Origin: Ralstonia pickettii
GTDB lineage: Bacteria; Pseudomonadota; Gammaproteobacteria; Burkholderiales; Burkholderiaceae
Assembly: GCF_030582395.1 (NCBI RefSeq)
Contig: NZ_CP104381.1
Span: 186,001-250,000 of the forward strand
DNA length: 64,000 nucleotides
Direction of reading: 5' to 3'
In this document: one piece after another, positions 46,865-55,306 of the stretch
Layout of the letters: every line of letters starts with the position of its first letter
Numbering within the stretch: the stretch's first letter is position 1
Notes under the pieces: generated by a model
The model's input: only the letters and a program-made list of their open reading frames with translations
Told to the model about the DNA's origin: nothing
Database searches by the model: none
Position numbers and translations under genes: made by a program

Positions 46865-47326
46865 ATGAACACCCGTCTCGCAACCGCTTTCTCCCGTAAC
46901 GCTCTGCTGGCCCTGGTGGCCACGGTTTCTGCTTCCGCTGCGCTGCTGTCGGCCCAGCCCGCCGCTGCTGCCGTGCCAGGCCGCGCCGATCCGTACACGC
47001 AAGGCGCTGTCGCCCAGGCCGACCCATACACACAGGGTGCAGCCGCCAAGTACGACGTCTACACCCAAGGCGCGGACCGTCAAGCTGATACCTACGGCTA
47101 TCTCTCGTGGAAGAACGATCGCTTCGATCCGTACACCCAAGGTGCCGTCGGCAAGGCTGACCCCTACACCGATGGCGCCATCGCCAAGGCCGATCCGTAC
47201 ACAGACGGCGCTGCTGCCAAGTACGACGTCTACACACAGGGTGCCGATCGCCAGGCCGACACCTACGGCTATCTGTCGTGGAACGGCGATGTGTCATATC
47301 CGAAGGGTGCCGCTTCGCAAGCCTGA
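46865..47326 (+). CDS. Secreted tandem-repeat protein (DPYTQGA repeats)
   Basis: A 153-residue exported protein. The Sec signal peptide spans residues 1-36 (basic NTRLATAFSR, hydrophobic core, cleavage near AAA-V). The mature 115 residues are built of 11-residue units of the type ADPYTQGAVAQ. Two super-repeats can be drawn. Each ends with YDVYTQGADRQ followed by ADTYGYLSW; the first has two leading units and the second three. Codons of the two super-repeats differ at many silent positions, so the duplication is old and selected. There are no cysteines; it is rich in Tyr, Asp, Gln and Gly. I do not recognise a function. A surface or matrix protein is possible. A bidirectional terminator follows. 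Confidence 0.85.
   Translation: MNTRLATAFSRNALLALVATVSASAALLSAQPAAAAVPGRADPYTQGAVAQADPYTQGAAAKYDVYTQGADRQADTYGYLSWKNDRFDPYTQGAVGKADPYTDGAIAKADPYTDGAAAKYDVYTQGADRQADTYGYLSWNGDVSYPKGAASQA
46983..47310 (+). repeat. In-gene tandem repeats coding for DPYTQGA units
   Basis: About nine 30-33-base units coding for D-P/V-Y-T-Q/D-G-A or the variant DTYGYLSW. They form two blocks of roughly 135-165 bases that correspond unit by unit. Confidence 0.8.
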
Positions 47327-47344
47327 TCGAGCCCGCACCAAAGC

Positions 47345-47383
47345 AAAAGGGCCTTGGGTTCTACCCCAAGGCCCTTTTTGTTT
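47345..47383 (+). terminator. Bidirectional terminator between repeat protein and lipA
   Basis: AAAAGGGCCTTGGG pairs with CCCAAGGCCCTTTT; T runs are present on both strands. Confidence 0.9.
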
Positions 47384-47403
47384 CTGCAGCGTTCCGGCGG
47401 TGA

Positions 47404-48405
47404 TCAGACCACGCCGGCTTCGTGTGCCTGCTGATCCGCGTGGTACGAACTGCGCACCATGGCGCCCACGGCCGCGTGCGTGAAACCCATCTCGTAGGCC
47501 TTCTCTTCGAACATCTTGAAGGTGTCCGGGTGCACATAGCGCAGCACCGGCAGATGGTGGCCCGATGGCGCCAGATATTGGCCGATGGTCAGCATGTCGA
47601 TGTCGTGCTCACGCATGTCGCGCATGACTTCCAGGATTTCCTCATCCGTTTCGCCCAGGCCGACCATCAGGCCGGACTTGGTCGGCACGTTCGGATTGCG
47701 GGCCTTGAAGTCTTTCAGCAGCTTGAGCGAGTGCGCGTAGTCCGCACCCGGACGGGCCTGCTTGTACAGTCGGGGCACCGTTTCGAGGTTGTGGTTCATC
47801 ACGTCGGGCGGGCATTCCTGCAGGATGTCCAGCGCCTTTTCCAGGCGGCCGCGGAAGTCCGGCACCAGCACTTCAATGCGCGTGGCCGGCGACATGGCAC
47901 GCGTGCGCGAGATGCAATCGACGTAATGCTGGGCACCGCCGTCACGCAGGTCGTCGCGGTCGACGCTGGTGATGACGACGTAGTTGAGCTTCAGCTGGGC
48001 GATGGTCTTCGCCAGGTTTTCCGGCTCGTTGACATCGAGCGGATCGGGCCGGCCGTGCCCGACGTCGCAGAACGGGCAGCGGCGCGTGCACTTGTCGCCC
48101 ATGATCATGAACGTGGCCGTGCCCTTGCCGAAGCACTCGCCGATGTTCGGGCAGCTTGCCTCTTCGCACACCGTCACGAGGTTGTTGGCACGCAGGATGT
48201 CCTTGATCTCGTAGAAGCGGGAGTTGCCGGTGGCGGCACGCACGCGAATCCAATCCGGCTTCTTGAGCTTCTCAGCCGGCACGATCTTGATGGGAATGCG
48301 TGCGGTCTTGTCGAGCGACTTCTGCTTGGCCGTCGCGTCGTACGGCTTGTTCGACGGGGTGGCAGGGGTGGCGACTTCAGTGGCGCCGGCGGCGGAATCG
48401 GTCAT
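47404..48405 (-). CDS. lipA: Lipoyl synthase
   Basis: Radical-SAM enzyme of 333 residues that inserts two sulfur atoms into octanoyl groups on lipoyl-dependent enzymes. The radical cluster motif is CTRRCPFC, and the auxiliary cluster is bound by the [12 protein letters not shown] cysteines upstream, plus the conserved C-terminal serine in MVRSSYHA. The N-terminal 50 residues are a variable extension. GGAG precedes the ATG at 48405. It lies 42 bp downstream of lipB and is probably co-transcribed with it. Confidence 0.96.
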   Translation of the reverse strand: MTDSAAGATEVATPATPSNKPYDATAKQKSLDKTARIPIKIVPAEKLKKPDWIRVRAATGNSRFYEIKDILRANNLVTVCEEASCPNIGECFGKGTATFMIMGDKCTRRCPFCDVGHGRPDPLDVNEPENLAKTIAQLKLNYVVITSVDRDDLRDGGAQHYVDCISRTRAMSPATRIEVLVPDFRGRLEKALDILQECPPDVMNHNLETVPRLYKQARPGADYAHSLKLLKDFKARNPNVPTKSGLMVGLGETDEEILEVMRDMREHDIDMLTIGQYLAPSGHHLPVLRYVHPDTFKMFEEKAYEMGFTHAAVGAMVRSSYHADQQAHEAGVV

Positions 48406-48447
48406 CGTGTTCTCCGCACGGGCTTGCGGCTCGTGCATTTCCGGGCG

Positions 48448-49137
48448 CTATGCGGTAGCGGCCTCGGCGGGGTGCGCTTGCGCGCGTTGCTGCAATTGGG
48501 CGACCAGCGCATCGGCCAGGTCGCGGGAAACGGTTTGCCAGTCGTTGGCATCAACGGGGCGTCCGGACGCATCGCGGGCGCCGGCGGTCACCATGTCGAC
48601 GGTTTCCAGACCGGCATAGCCACACGGGTTGATCTGCGTGAAAGGCGACAGGTCCATCGCCAGGTTCAGGCTCACGCCGTGGTAGCTGCAGCCGTTGCGG
48701 ATCTTCAGGCCCAGCGCGGCGATCTTGGCGCCAGCATGCGGCCCGCTCGACAGGTAGATGCCGGGGGCGCCAGCCTTGCGTTCGGAGGCGACATTATACG
48801 TGGCGAGCGTCTGGATGACGGCCGCCTCGATCGCATCGACCAGCGCCTTCACGAACAGCCCGCGGCGGCGCAAATCCAGCAGGAGGTAGGCGACGACTTG
48901 GCCGGGCCCGTGATAAGTGATCTGACCGCCACGGTCGACTTTCACCAGCGGGATGTTGCCGGGGGCCAACAGATGCGCAGGATCCCCGGCCAGGCCGAGC
49001 GTGAACACTGGCGGGTGTTCGACCAGCCAGATCGTGTCGGGCGTTTCAGGGCCCCGTTGCGCGGTGAATGTCTGCATTTCGTCGAAGCAGGCGGCGTAGT
49101 CCTGCAGGCCGCGTTCGACGATGTCAATCGGAATCAT
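48448..49137 (-). CDS. lipB: Octanoyl-[acyl-carrier-protein]-protein N-octanoyltransferase
   Basis: A 229-residue cytoplasmic transferase that moves octanoate from ACP to the lipoyl domains. Signatures are [52 protein letters not shown] and the catalytic Cys in [10 protein letters not shown], with Lys in GAKIA. It is followed by lipA. The usual upstream partner ybeD is 1.7 kb away, beyond a LysR/DUF2917 pair. Confidence 0.95.
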   Translation of the reverse strand: MIPIDIVERGLQDYAACFDEMQTFTAQRGPETPDTIWLVEHPPVFTLGLAGDPAHLLAPGNIPLVKVDRGGQITYHGPGQVVAYLLLDLRRRGLFVKALVDAIEAAVIQTLATYNVASERKAGAPGIYLSSGPHAGAKIAALGLKIRNGCSYHGVSLNLAMDLSPFTQINPCGYAGLETVDMVTAGARDASGRPVDANDWQTVSRDLADALVAQLQQRAQAHPAEAATA

Positions 49138-49296
49138 GCCCGCGAGTGTAGCGCAGGGCCGTCGATGTCGACGTGCGCCGTTGACCGCTTTGGTCGCGGG
49201 GTCGGGCGAAAAAATGCCGGCGCGATGGGAGGCATCGGCGCCGGCGTCGGCTTTTGCGGCTCGCGCCGCAAAGGAGGCGGAGAACAGGTTTGGGGC

Positions 49297-49656
49297 TCAG
49301 GCGGCCACGATGGGCGTATCGGCGTGTTCGTTCCAGCCGAGCGCGGCGAGCGTGTGGCGCCAGCCGTCGGTCACGTGCCAAGGCTTGCGCGGCATGTGAC
49401 CGTCGGTGGCTTCCACGGCCAGTGCGACGGGGCCGAGGGCTTTCGGGTCGACCGAGACGACGATTTCTTCGCCGCGCTTCACGGCAACGCTGCCGCCCGC
49501 GCGCAGCCATTCGTCGCCGGCTTTGTTCTCGTGCGTGACCCATACGTCGCGACCACAGGCTTCTTCGACGCGCAGATTCTGGTTGCCCGGCATGCGCAAT
49601 GCCACCACTTCGCCGGGCTGCAGAGTGAATACAATTTTTGTTAGTACAGCTTTCAT
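49297..49656 (-). CDS. DUF2917 family protein
   Basis: A 119-residue protein with a small beta-rich DUF2917 domain (about 15-75: LQPGEVVALRMPGNQNLRVEEACGRDVWVTHE, then DEWLRAGGSVAVKRGEEIVVS). The fold resembles a cupin-like or lectin-like barrel. No catalytic residues are known. The ATG at 49656 follows AAGGAGCC. It is divergent from a LysR-family gene (49806), so that regulator probably controls it. The function is unknown. Confidence 0.85.
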   Translation of the reverse strand: MKAVLTKIVFTLQPGEVVALRMPGNQNLRVEEACGRDVWVTHENKAGDEWLRAGGSVAVKRGEEIVVSVDPKALGPVALAVEATDGHMPRKPWHVTDGWRHTLAALGWNEHADTPIVAA

Positions 49657-49805
49657 GATCGGCTCCTTCACGGCATCGGGATGGGCCTTGCCGTTGAAGG
49701 AAGTCTAGGCGCTTGGTTGCCTAGTACCAAACGATATATATTGCGTTTCTTGATAGTGCAGCTCACATAAAAATCACCCTGCGCTACGAAAATCAGGAGG
49801 GAAAG

Positions 49806-50768
49806 ATGACCGAGATCCGCGAACCAATGCGCTTGCCGTCACTTGGCGCGCTGAGGGTGTTTGAGGCGGCAGCCCGCTATGAGAGTTTTTCGCGTGCAGC
49901 GACGGAGCTGTTCGTTACGCACGGCGCGGTCAGCCATCAGATGCGCACCCTGGAAGACGAGCTGGGCGTTCCGTTGTTCGAGCGGCGCGGCAAGCGCGTC
50001 ATGCTTACGCACGCGGGTCGCGCCTATGCCGATCGCGTGCGCGAGGCGCTCGACCAGATCGCCCAGGCCACGCATCAGTTGCGCGCCGGCAACCGCGACA
50101 ACCGCCTGGCCATCAGCACGATGCCGTCGTTCGCGGCGCGCTGGCTGACGCCGCATATCGGCACCTTCATCGAGCGCCATCCCGAGCTGGAGGTGGAGCT
50201 GTTCTCCAGCCCCGCGCTGGTCGACTTTGCGCGCGAAGAGATGGACGTGGCGCTGCGCATGGGTTCGGGCAACTATCCGGGCCTGTACGTGGAAAAGCTG
50301 CTTGACGATGTGTTCTTCCCGGTCTGCAGTCCGTCGTTCAACGGCGGGCGCCTGCCACGTACGGTGGCCGAGATGGCGACCATGACCCTGCTGCGCAGCG
50401 AGGGTGAGGATTGGGAGCCATGGTTCGAGGCGGCTGGCGTCTCTGGGTTTGTGGAGCCGCGTGGCGGGCTGATGTTCCAGGACTCGTCGCTGCTGTTGCA
50501 GGCAGCCGCGGCGGGGCAGGGCATTGCGCTGATCCGCCCGACACTGGCGTTCAACGAATTGCTGGCCGGCCGTGTGGTGCGCCTGTTCGAGACGACGACG
50601 CCGTGTCCGTGGAACTACTACTTCGTCTGCCCGCACAGCGCGCTGCAGACGCCCAAGATGCAGGCTTTCCGCGCGTGGCTGCTGCCGGAGATTGCGGCGT
50701 TCAAGCTCAAGCTGGCGCGGTTGATGGATGACAACACGGTCTGCCTGGGGCACGTGGCCAAAGGCTGA
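49806..50768 (+). CDS. LysR-family transcriptional regulator (GcvA-like)
   Basis: A 320-residue regulator. The winged helix is at about 9-68 (LGALRVFEAAARYESFSRAATELFVTHGAVSHQMRTLEDELG). The effector-binding domain (about 95-300) has the AISTMPSFAARWLTPHIG and AAAAGQGIALIRPTLA blocks found in GcvA-type regulators. AGGAGGG precedes the ATG. It is divergent from the DUF2917 gene across 149 bp, the usual LysR target layout. The pair interrupts the otherwise standard dacA-ybeD-lipB-lipA order. Confidence 0.92.
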   Translation: MTEIREPMRLPSLGALRVFEAAARYESFSRAATELFVTHGAVSHQMRTLEDELGVPLFERRGKRVMLTHAGRAYADRVREALDQIAQATHQLRAGNRDNRLAISTMPSFAARWLTPHIGTFIERHPELEVELFSSPALVDFAREEMDVALRMGSGNYPGLYVEKLLDDVFFPVCSPSFNGGRLPRTVAEMATMTLLRSEGEDWEPWFEAAGVSGFVEPRGGLMFQDSSLLLQAAAAGQGIALIRPTLAFNELLAGRVVRLFETTTPCPWNYYFVCPHSALQTPKMQAFRAWLLPEIAAFKLKLARLMDDNTVCLGHVAKG

Positions 50769-50787
50769 CGCGGTACCGGCACACAAA

Positions 50788-50822
50788 ACAAAACGCCCCG
50801 GCATGACCGGGGCGTTTTGCTT
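50788..50822 (+). terminator. Bidirectional terminator between LysR and ybeD genes
   Basis: AAAACGCCCCGG pairs with CCGGGGCGTTTT around a 5-base loop, with A and T runs outside. Confidence 0.9.
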
Positions 50823-50839
50823 GGCTGCGCAGAGGCGCG

Positions 50840-51139
50840 TCACAGCACGATCTTGACCATCGGATGGCTGGTCAGTGCCTGGTACAGCGCATCGAGCTGT
50901 TCGCGGCTGGTGGCGCGCACCGTTACGGTCAGGCCCAGATAGTTGCCGCTGGATGACGGACGTTTTTCCAGGCGCCCTTCGTGGAATTCGGGGTCGTGCA
51001 GGCGGACGACTTCGACGATGGTCTGGGCAAAGTCGTCATGCATCGGCCCCATCACCTTGATGGGGAAATCGCTCGGGTATTCGATGAGCGACTGTTCGGG
51101 CGGAATGTGGCCCGGCGGGGGTGTGTGAGAGGAGGTCAT
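50840..51139 (-). CDS. ybeD: YbeD/DUF493 family protein
   Basis: A 99-residue protein with the DUF493 ferredoxin-like alpha/beta domain (about 18-99): LIEYPSDFPIKVMG, then GNYLGLTVTVRATSREQLDALYQALTSHPMVKIVL. YbeD is a small cytoplasmic protein commonly placed between dacA and lipB; its function is not settled. GGAGGTC leads directly into the start at 51139. It is 20 bp downstream of dacA and thus in its operon. Confidence 0.9.
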   Translation of the reverse strand: MTSSHTPPPGHIPPEQSLIEYPSDFPIKVMGPMHDDFAQTIVEVVRLHDPEFHEGRLEKRPSSSGNYLGLTVTVRATSREQLDALYQALTSHPMVKIVL

Positions 51140-51159
51140 GTCGAAGTAAATGGGGACGA

Positions 51160-52362
51160 TTACTTCTTTTTAAACCACAGCTTGACCGCGTCGATGGTGC
51201 GGCCGATAAAGCCGGCTTCCGGCACCGCTTCAAGCGCTACCACCGGGAATTCTGACACCACGGTCGAGCCGTCCATCACCTTGACCGTGCCCAGTTGCTG
51301 GCCCTGGGCGATCGGGGCGATCAGCGGGTCCTTGCGCTCCAGCACCGGCTTCAGGCGCGCACCTGCGCCCTTGGGCACGGTGATCCACTTGTCTTCCGCC
51401 ACGCCGAGTTTCACGCTCTTGGCCTGGCCCTTGTACACGTCGGGCGTCTGCAGCGCTTCCTTGGCCTGGTATAGCCGCACCGTATCGAAGAACTGATAGC
51501 CGTAGTTCAGCACCTTCAGGCTTTCCTGCGTGCGGATGGCATCGCTCTTGGTGCCGACGATGACCGACAGCAGGCGGCGGCTCGCCCCCGGCACGTCCGG
51601 CAGCGGGCGGTTGGCCGATGTGACGAGGCAGTAGCCGGCCGACTTGGTGTGGCCCGTCTTGCCGCCGTCGACGGTCGGATCAAGCCACAGCAGGCGGTTG
51701 CGGTTGGACTGCTTGATGTTGTTATAGGTGAAATCCTTCTGCGAGTAGAACTTGTAGTCCTGCGGGAAGTTCTTGATGAGCGCGGCAGTCAGGATGGATA
51801 GATCACGTGCGGTCGAGTAGTGGTTCGGGTCGGGCAGGCCGGCGGCATTCATGAAGTGAGTGTTCTTCATGCCCAGACGCTCAGCTTCGCGGTTCATCAG
51901 CATCACGAAGTTGGTCTCCGTGCCGCCCACCGCCTCGGCAAGCACGAGGGCCGCGTCGTTGCCGGACTGGATGATCAGGCCTTGCGTCAACTCGCGCACC
52001 GAGGCGGGCTTGCCGGCTTCCAGGAACATGCGGGATTCGTCGTTCTTGACGGTGCGCACGGTCTCGGTCGGCGTGATCATCTGGTCGTACTTGAGCTTGC
52101 CGTCGCGCACGGCTTCGAAGACGAGGTAGGCCGTCATCAGCTTGGTGAGCGAGGCAGGCTCGATGCGTTCGTCCATGTTGGCACCGCCGAGCACCTGGCC
52201 GCTGGTCACGTCGGTCAGCATCCACGAGCGGGCCGCGACTTGCGGGGCGGGCACCGGCTGCGCCATGGCGGGCAGCGCGGTGACCAGCACGGCGGCTGCC
52301 ACAGCGGTTGCGGCGGCGGAATGGAAGGCGATGGGCGTGAAATGGGCGAAGCGGTTCTGCAT
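51160..52362 (-). CDS. dacA: D-alanyl-D-alanine carboxypeptidase (PBP5/6 type)
   Basis: A 400-residue penicillin-binding protein that trims the terminal D-Ala from peptidoglycan stems. The signal peptide ends near AMA-Q (34). The active-site motifs are Ser71-Leu-Thr-Lys (SLTK), SGN (QSGNDAAL) and KTG (GGKTGHTK). The PBP5 C-terminal domain and the amphipathic membrane-anchoring tail (GRTIDAVKLWFKKK) are intact. The ATG at 52362 begins the signal peptide; a TTG 10 codons upstream is less likely. ybeD follows. Confidence 0.95.
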   Translation of the reverse strand: MQNRFAHFTPIAFHSAAATAVAAAVLVTALPAMAQPVPAPQVAARSWMLTDVTSGQVLGGANMDERIEPASLTKLMTAYLVFEAVRDGKLKYDQMITPTETVRTVKNDESRMFLEAGKPASVRELTQGLIIQSGNDAALVLAEAVGGTETNFVMLMNREAERLGMKNTHFMNAAGLPDPNHYSTARDLSILTAALIKNFPQDYKFYSQKDFTYNNIKQSNRNRLLWLDPTVDGGKTGHTKSAGYCLVTSANRPLPDVPGASRRLLSVIVGTKSDAIRTQESLKVLNYGYQFFDTVRLYQAKEALQTPDVYKGQAKSVKLGVAEDKWITVPKGAGARLKPVLERKDPLIAPIAQGQQLGTVKVMDGSTVVSEFPVVALEAVPEAGFIGRTIDAVKLWFKKK

Positions 52363-52452
52363 GTCGGGTCCTGCGGTCAGCTTGGAATTCAATGGCGCCG
52401 CCTGCCAAATAAGGGGGGGAGGCGCGGCGTCCGGAAAATCAACGGGTGGGTG

Positions 52453-53100
52453 TTACGGTTTTGGCGCCCAGGCGCCTGCAATGAGCTTCCGGATCAGATG
52501 CAGCTTGCGATGGAAGAAATGATCGGCGCCCGGGATGACGATCACGGGCAGCTCCTGCGGGCGCGCCCAGTTGAGCACGTCGATGAGCGGCACGGTGTCA
52601 TCCTGTTCGCCGTGAATGATGATGGTGTCGGCCGGCACCGGCGCAACGTCCCAGCGCGAGGTGGCGGTCCCGACCAGCGCCAGGCGCTCGGCGGGTGTGC
52701 CGGCTTCGGCCAGGCGGCGTGCCACTTGGGACACGACAAAGCTGCCGAACGAAAAGCCGCCCAGTGCCAGGGGCAGCGTGGCGATATCGGCAGACCATTC
52801 GGTCTGCGTGCGCATCCAGTCCAGCACGGCCAGCATGTCGTCCTGCTCGCCGATGCCGTTGTCGTGCGTGCCTTCGGTCTTGCCTACGCCGCGAAAATTC
52901 AGGCGCACCGTCGCGTAGCCCAGGCCGACGAAGGTGCGTGCCAGCGTCTGCGCGACCTTGTTGTCCTTGGTGCCGCCGAACAGCGGATGCGGATGGCCGA
53001 TCAGCGCCAGGCCGCGCAGGGCGGTGTCCGGCTGGTCGATCGAGAGGTCGATCTGCCCGACGGGGCCCGGAATCAGGCGTTCTTCGGTATGAACGTTCAT
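52453..53100 (-). CDS. Alpha/beta hydrolase (dienelactone-hydrolase-like)
   Basis: A 215-residue hydrolase. The HG-like start reads LALIGHPHPLFGGTKDNKV, the nucleophile Ser is in GGFSFGSFV, the Asp in GEQDDTVP and the His in GADHFFHRKL. The RLNFRGVGKTEG strand is typical of this small bacterial subfamily. No signal peptide is present. The ATG at 53100 begins the recognisable domain; longer readings overlap the ferredoxin gene. It lies between that gene and dacA on the same strand. The substrate is unknown. Confidence 0.88.
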   Translation of the reverse strand: MNVHTEERLIPGPVGQIDLSIDQPDTALRGLALIGHPHPLFGGTKDNKVAQTLARTFVGLGYATVRLNFRGVGKTEGTHDNGIGEQDDMLAVLDWMRTQTEWSADIATLPLALGGFSFGSFVVSQVARRLAEAGTPAERLALVGTATSRWDVAPVPADTIIIHGEQDDTVPLIDVLNWARPQELPVIVIPGADHFFHRKLHLIRKLIAGAWAPKP

Positions 53101-53135
53101 GGAAACTGGAGAAGCGGATACGGTAAAGCGCGGGC

Positions 53136-53465
53136 TCACACGTTGGCGGGGCGGTCGACCATCAGTCGTTCGACCGGTTTGCCTTCGACCAGATGGCTCT
53201 GGATGATTTCGTCGATGTCTTCCTTGTCGACGAACGTGTACCAGACGGCGTCGGGGTAGACCACCATGACCGGACCGAGTTCGCAGCGGTCCAGGCAGCC
53301 CGCCTTGTTGATGCGCACGCGGCCTTCGCCGTTGATGCCGAGTTCCTTGCAGCGCTTCTTGGCGTATTCCTGCATGGCCTTGGCGCCAAAGTCGGCGCAG
53401 CAACGCGAGCCGTCCTCGCGCTCGTTCAGGCAAAAGAAAACGTGGTGCTTGTAGTGGCTGCTCAT
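53136..53465 (-). CDS. Thioredoxin-like [2Fe-2S] ferredoxin
   Basis: A 109-residue protein of the thioredoxin-fold [2Fe-2S] ferredoxin family. The cluster ligands are the N-terminal Cys in HHVFFCLNE and DGSRCC, and the C-terminal pair in GCLDRCELGP. These proteins shuttle electrons; the partner is not indicated here. The ATG at 53465 starts the conserved MSSHYKHHVFFC region. A TATAAT box lies about 106 bp upstream on the same strand. The alpha/beta hydrolase gene follows 35 bp downstream. Confidence 0.9.
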   Translation of the reverse strand: MSSHYKHHVFFCLNEREDGSRCCADFGAKAMQEYAKKRCKELGINGEGRVRINKAGCLDRCELGPVMVVYPDAVWYTFVDKEDIDEIIQSHLVEGKPVERLMVDRPANV

Positions 53466-53570
53466 GGGCGGACCGAGAAGGCTGGGCGGGCTGCGTGGCG
53501 GTACGCGCGGCAGGACATGACAGGCTTTCCCGGCGTCGCGCACCCATGTGGATTTGCGTAACGAGCCGGC

Positions 53571-53576
53571 ATTATA
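53571..53576 (-). promoter_or_regulatory. Candidate -10 box of the ferredoxin operon
   Basis: A perfect TATAAT on the minus strand, 106 bp before the ATG. The hexamer at the -35 distance (GAGGGC) is poor. Confidence 0.4.
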
Positions 53577-53662
53577 CGGCCCCGGTGTCGCGCGCCCTCC
53601 CAACATGCTGACCGCACGCAGCCTGCGATGCTGCGTCGCAACACGTTTTCCGGATGTCTGGA

Positions 53663-53735
53663 CACCCTGGGTGCGCGGATTCCGGGATTGACGACGGCTG
53701 GGGCGGGTGCCATCGTAGTCACACCAAGCTGGTGC
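53663..53735 (+). promoter_or_regulatory. Candidate DctD enhancer sites upstream of dctA
   Basis: Two short dyads, CACCC-T-GGGTG (53663-53673) and CACCA-AGC-TGGTG (53723-53735), have centres 61 bp apart, close to six helical turns. They lie about 45 and 105 bp ahead of the -24 element. Tandem upstream sites are known for DctD; the assignment here is inference. Confidence 0.5.
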
Positions 53736-53771
53736 AAGGGCTGGCGGGCCGTCCGCACAGGAAACGGGTGT

Positions 53772-53787
53772 TGGCATAGGCCTTGCA
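53772..53787 (+). promoter_or_regulatory. Sigma-54 promoter of dctA
   Basis: TGGCAT-N5-TTGCA, with the invariant GG and GC doublets 10 bp apart, matches the -24/-12 consensus. It would start transcription near 53798, about 118 bases before the dctA ATG. The NtrC-type activator DctD encoded downstream requires such a promoter. Confidence 0.8.
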
Positions 53788-53915
53788 ATAACGAGCGACC
53801 TGCTGCGGGAAATGCCGGACACATCAGCGTATCGAGGCAGGAGAGAGACCACCAGGGCGGGTCGGACCGGGCGAGCAGTTGAGCGCACGGCCGGTCTGTG
53901 ACACTCGAGGAAGAC

Positions 53916-55205
53916 ATGAAAAAACCGTTCTACAAAATCCTGTACGTGCAGGTGCTCACGGCGATCGTCATTGGCGTTCTGCTGGGCCATTACTCGCCCG
54001 AACTCGCCGTGAAGATGAAGCCGCTGGGCGATGGTTTCATCCAGCTCATCAAGATGGTGATCGGGCCGATCATCTTCTGTACCGTCGTCTCCGGCATTGC
54101 GGGCATGCGCGACATGAAGAAGGTGGGCCGCGTGGGCGGCAAGGCGTTGCTCTACTTTGAGGTCGTCTCGACCTTCGCGCTGGTGATCGGTCTCGCTGCG
54201 GGCCACATCTTCAACCCGGGTGCGGGTTTCAACGTTGACGTGCACACCATCGACGCCAAGGCCGTGGCGCAGTACGCCGCCAAGGCGCAATCGGCCAGCA
54301 CGGTCGATTTCCTGCTCAACATCATCCCCAGCACGGTGGTGGACGCCTTCGCCAAGGGCGATATCCTGCAGATCCTGCTGATCGCGCTGCTGTTCGGGGG
54401 GGCGCTCTCCGCCATGGGCGAGCGCGCGCAGATGGTGACGGACTTCATCGACCAGATCTCGCACGTGTTCTTCCGCATCGTGCACGTCATCACGCGTGTG
54501 GCTCCCATTGGTGCCTTTGGTGCCATGGCATTCACCATCGGCAAGTACGGCGTGATCTCGCTGGTGCCGCTGCTCAAGCTGGTCGGCACGTTCTACCTCA
54601 CGGCCATCATCTTCGTCGTGGTGGTGCTGGGCATCATCGCGCGGCTGGTCGGCTTCAACATCTTCCGTTTCGTTGCGTACATCAAGGAAGAACTGCTGAT
54701 CGTGCTCGGCACGAGCTCGTCGGAGTCGGCGCTGCCGCACCTGATGGAAAAGATGGAGAAGCTGGGCTGCTCGAAGTCGGTGGTGGGCCTGGTGGTCCCG
54801 ACCGGTTATTCGTTCAACCTGGACGGCACCAACATCTACATGACGATGGCGGTGATCTTCATTTCGCAGGCGCTGAACATCGAGCTGACCTGGACGCAGC
54901 AACTGACCATCCTGGCCGTTGCGATGCTGACGTCGAAGGGCGCATCGGGCATCACCGGTGCGGGCTTCATCACGCTGGCCGCAACGCTGGCCGTGGTGCC
55001 GGATATTCCGGTGGCGGGCATGGTGCTGATTCTCGGTATCGACCGCTTCATGAGCGAATGCCGCGCCTTGACGAACATCACCGGCAACGGCGTGGCCTGC
55101 GTGGTGATCTCGGCCTGGGAGCGTGAACTGGATCGCGCCAAGCTGGCGCGCGTGCTGTCGGGCGACCGCAGCGACGAGGGCGTGCCGGCCACCCCGGCAG
55201 TTTGA
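53916..55205 (+). CDS. dctA: C4-dicarboxylate transport protein DctA
   Basis: A 429-residue inner-membrane symporter of the glutamate/dicarboxylate family that takes up succinate, fumarate and malate with protons. The serine-rich reentrant loop reads [17 protein letters not shown], and the ion and substrate site is [16 protein letters not shown]. The second hairpin has [21 protein letters not shown]. About eight membrane helices are visible. GAGGAAG precedes the ATG at 53916. A sigma-54 promoter lies upstream and a terminator downstream, with dctB-dctD following. Confidence 0.96.
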   Translation: MKKPFYKILYVQVLTAIVIGVLLGHYSPELAVKMKPLGDGFIQLIKMVIGPIIFCTVVSGIAGMRDMKKVGRVGGKALLYFEVVSTFALVIGLAAGHIFNPGAGFNVDVHTIDAKAVAQYAAKAQSASTVDFLLNIIPSTVVDAFAKGDILQILLIALLFGGALSAMGERAQMVTDFIDQISHVFFRIVHVITRVAPIGAFGAMAFTIGKYGVISLVPLLKLVGTFYLTAIIFVVVVLGIIARLVGFNIFRFVAYIKEELLIVLGTSSSESALPHLMEKMEKLGCSKSVVGLVVPTGYSFNLDGTNIYMTMAVIFISQALNIELTWTQQLTILAVAMLTSKGASGITGAGFITLAATLAVVPDIPVAGMVLILGIDRFMSECRALTNITGNGVACVVISAWERELDRAKLARVLSGDRSDEGVPATPAV

Positions 55206-55265
55206 TCGATCGAATCTGGCTGGCGCCTGCGGGCGCCGGCGCTTGAGAGCGCACAGCGTATGATT

Positions 55266-55303
55266 GCGGGGCCTGTCCTTCCAGACGGCCCCGCTTCTTT
55301 TTT
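55266..55303 (+). terminator. Terminator between dctA and dctB
   Basis: GCGGGGCC pairs with GGCCCCGC and is followed by TTCTTTTTT. The dctB ATG called here starts only 3 bases after the T run. Confidence 0.85.
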
Positions 55304-55306
55304 GGG

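Larger units (their letters stand above)
53466..53915. other. Gene-free region with two divergent promoters
   Basis: 450 bp between the ferredoxin and dctA genes. On the minus side it carries TATAAT (53576-53571). On the plus side it carries the two dyads and the sigma-54 promoter of dctA, listed separately. No ORF is credible. Confidence 0.6.

Noticed and set aside
49657..49805. LysR-type T-N11-A operator in the DUF2917/LysR gap
   Set aside because: Several loose matches exist in this AT-rich segment (for example around TTGCGTTTCTTGATAGTGCA), none symmetric enough to prefer.
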